In this document: piece by piece, positions 7,105-7,562 of the stretch
Position numbering within the stretch: position 1 is the stretch's first letter
How the letters are laid out: the number at the start of each line of letters is the position of its first letter
Origin: Alphaproteobacteria bacterium
Lineage (GTDB): Bacteria; Pseudomonadota; Alphaproteobacteria; JANQSM01
Direction: 5' to 3'
Assembly: GCA_028284025.1 (NCBI GenBank)
Contig: JANQSM010000296.1
Coordinates: 1 to 7,562 of the forward strand
Length of the DNA stretch: 7,562 nucleotides
The notes under the pieces: model-generated
Database searches by the model: none
What the model saw: only the letters and a program-made list of their open reading frames with translations
Told to the model about the DNA's origin: nothing
Made by a program: the position numbers and the translations under genes

Positions 7105-7562
7105 GTGTTTTCGAATCTGTTTAAATCATCTGATGGGGCGCCGGCAAGGCCGGACAAAGAGGCAACCATATTTGGAGCCGACTTGTATCAGGCAATTTTA
7201 GAACAGATGAGTGAAGGAGCTTTATTCTGGGCCGCAGATAGCGGACAAGAGATCGCCACGAATAATCTTTTAAAAATGCTCCAAAGCCATAATGCTGGTG
7301 TTGAAACTTCTCAGGCAAATTTATCTCCTTATTCCCACCTTTTACAACTTTTTGCGCCACGAGAGCGGGAACAACTGGACCAAGAAATTCGCAAACTGCG
7401 CACACAAGGCAATGCGTTTAAATTAAAACTGCGGAGTACCACGGACCGTATTTTTGAATTAAAAGGGTTTCGAGTCGCACAACAGGAAAAAATCACCGGG
7501 GATGTCATTGCAGTCATTGACCAGACCGAATATCTTTCCCGTATCGATCAGCTGACCTCTCA
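7105..7562 (+). CDS. PAS-domain signal-transduction protein, 3' end cut by window edge
   Basis: The first 152 residues of a longer protein are visible, open to the right edge. There is no signal peptide or membrane segment, so this part is cytoplasmic. A polar, flexible start (about 1-22) is followed by a PAS-like fold at about 25-140. It opens with the helix LYQAILEQMSEGALFW, continues with a strand at about 42-51 and helix ATNNLLKMLQ. It ends with paired strands at about 103-125 (FKLKLRSTTDRIFELKGFRV) and a last strand GDVIAVIDQTEYLSRI. The Asp-Gln-Thr-Glu after the last strand, followed by an amphipathic linker, is typical of PAS domains that pass a signal to a second PAS domain or a histidine kinase, GGDEF or EAL module. 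Alphaproteobacterial PAS histidine kinases often look like this, but the output domain is outside the window. The ligand is unknown; no haem- or flavin-binding residue can be assigned. Start GTG is set by AGGAG at 7095-7099, and a near-consensus promoter lies upstream. Confidence 0.75.
   Translation, partial: MFSNLFKSSDGAPARPDKEATIFGADLYQAILEQMSEGALFWAADSGQEIATNNLLKMLQSHNAGVETSQANLSPYSHLLQLFAPREREQLDQEIRKLRTQGNAFKLKLRSTTDRIFELKGFRVAQQEKITGDVIAVIDQTEYLSRIDQLTS

Noticed and set aside
1..7562. Mobile elements, CRISPR, tRNA or rRNA genes
   Set aside because: No transposase-like frame, terminal inverted repeats, spaced direct repeats or RNA-gene signatures were seen; nearly all the window is filled by recognisable protein genes.

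Overview
The window looks like an ordinary chromosomal segment of an alphaproteobacterium of moderate GC (roughly half, judged by eye). The signs are a RegB/PrrB/ActS-type redox sensor kinase, which is characteristic of this class, and a PheS with an alphaproteobacterial-style insert after motif 2 and a C-terminal tail ending in Gly-Gly-Leu-Thr-Arg. Genus cannot be fixed from the sequence alone. I see no insertion sequence, phage gene, CRISPR array, tRNA or rRNA.

Layout, left to right. Positions 1-805 (minus strand) hold the N-terminal 268 residues of a RegB-like membrane histidine kinase, cut by the left edge just after its redox-box cysteine. A 60-bp divergent intergenic region (806-865) separates it from a plus-strand ABC-2-type ATPase (866-1621) that has no permease beside it. 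After 61 bp comes the phenylalanyl-tRNA synthetase pair pheS (1683-2750) and pheT (2747-5128), overlapping by an ATGA. After 62 bp comes lepA, elongation factor 4 (5191-6996). A 108-bp gap with the best promoter of the window (TTGCAC-18-TATAAT) leads into a GTG-started PAS-domain protein (7105 onward) that is cut by the right edge.

The middle of the window is translation machinery: PheST charges tRNA-Phe and EF4 acts on the ribosome. It is flanked by signal-transduction genes, a redox/quinone sensor on the left and a PAS sensor on the right. The gaps before pheS and lepA contain no convincing terminator, so read-through is possible, but each also has a candidate promoter lying very close to the start codon.

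The most interesting points are modest: pheS and lepA lack Shine-Dalgarno sequences and may be transcribed as leaderless mRNAs, whereas pheT and the PAS gene have strong ones; the ABC ATPase is solitary and lacks the usual Q-loop glutamine; and a perfect 10-bp palindrome sits between the -35 and -10 boxes of the PAS gene. I found no convincing evidence of a wholly new system.
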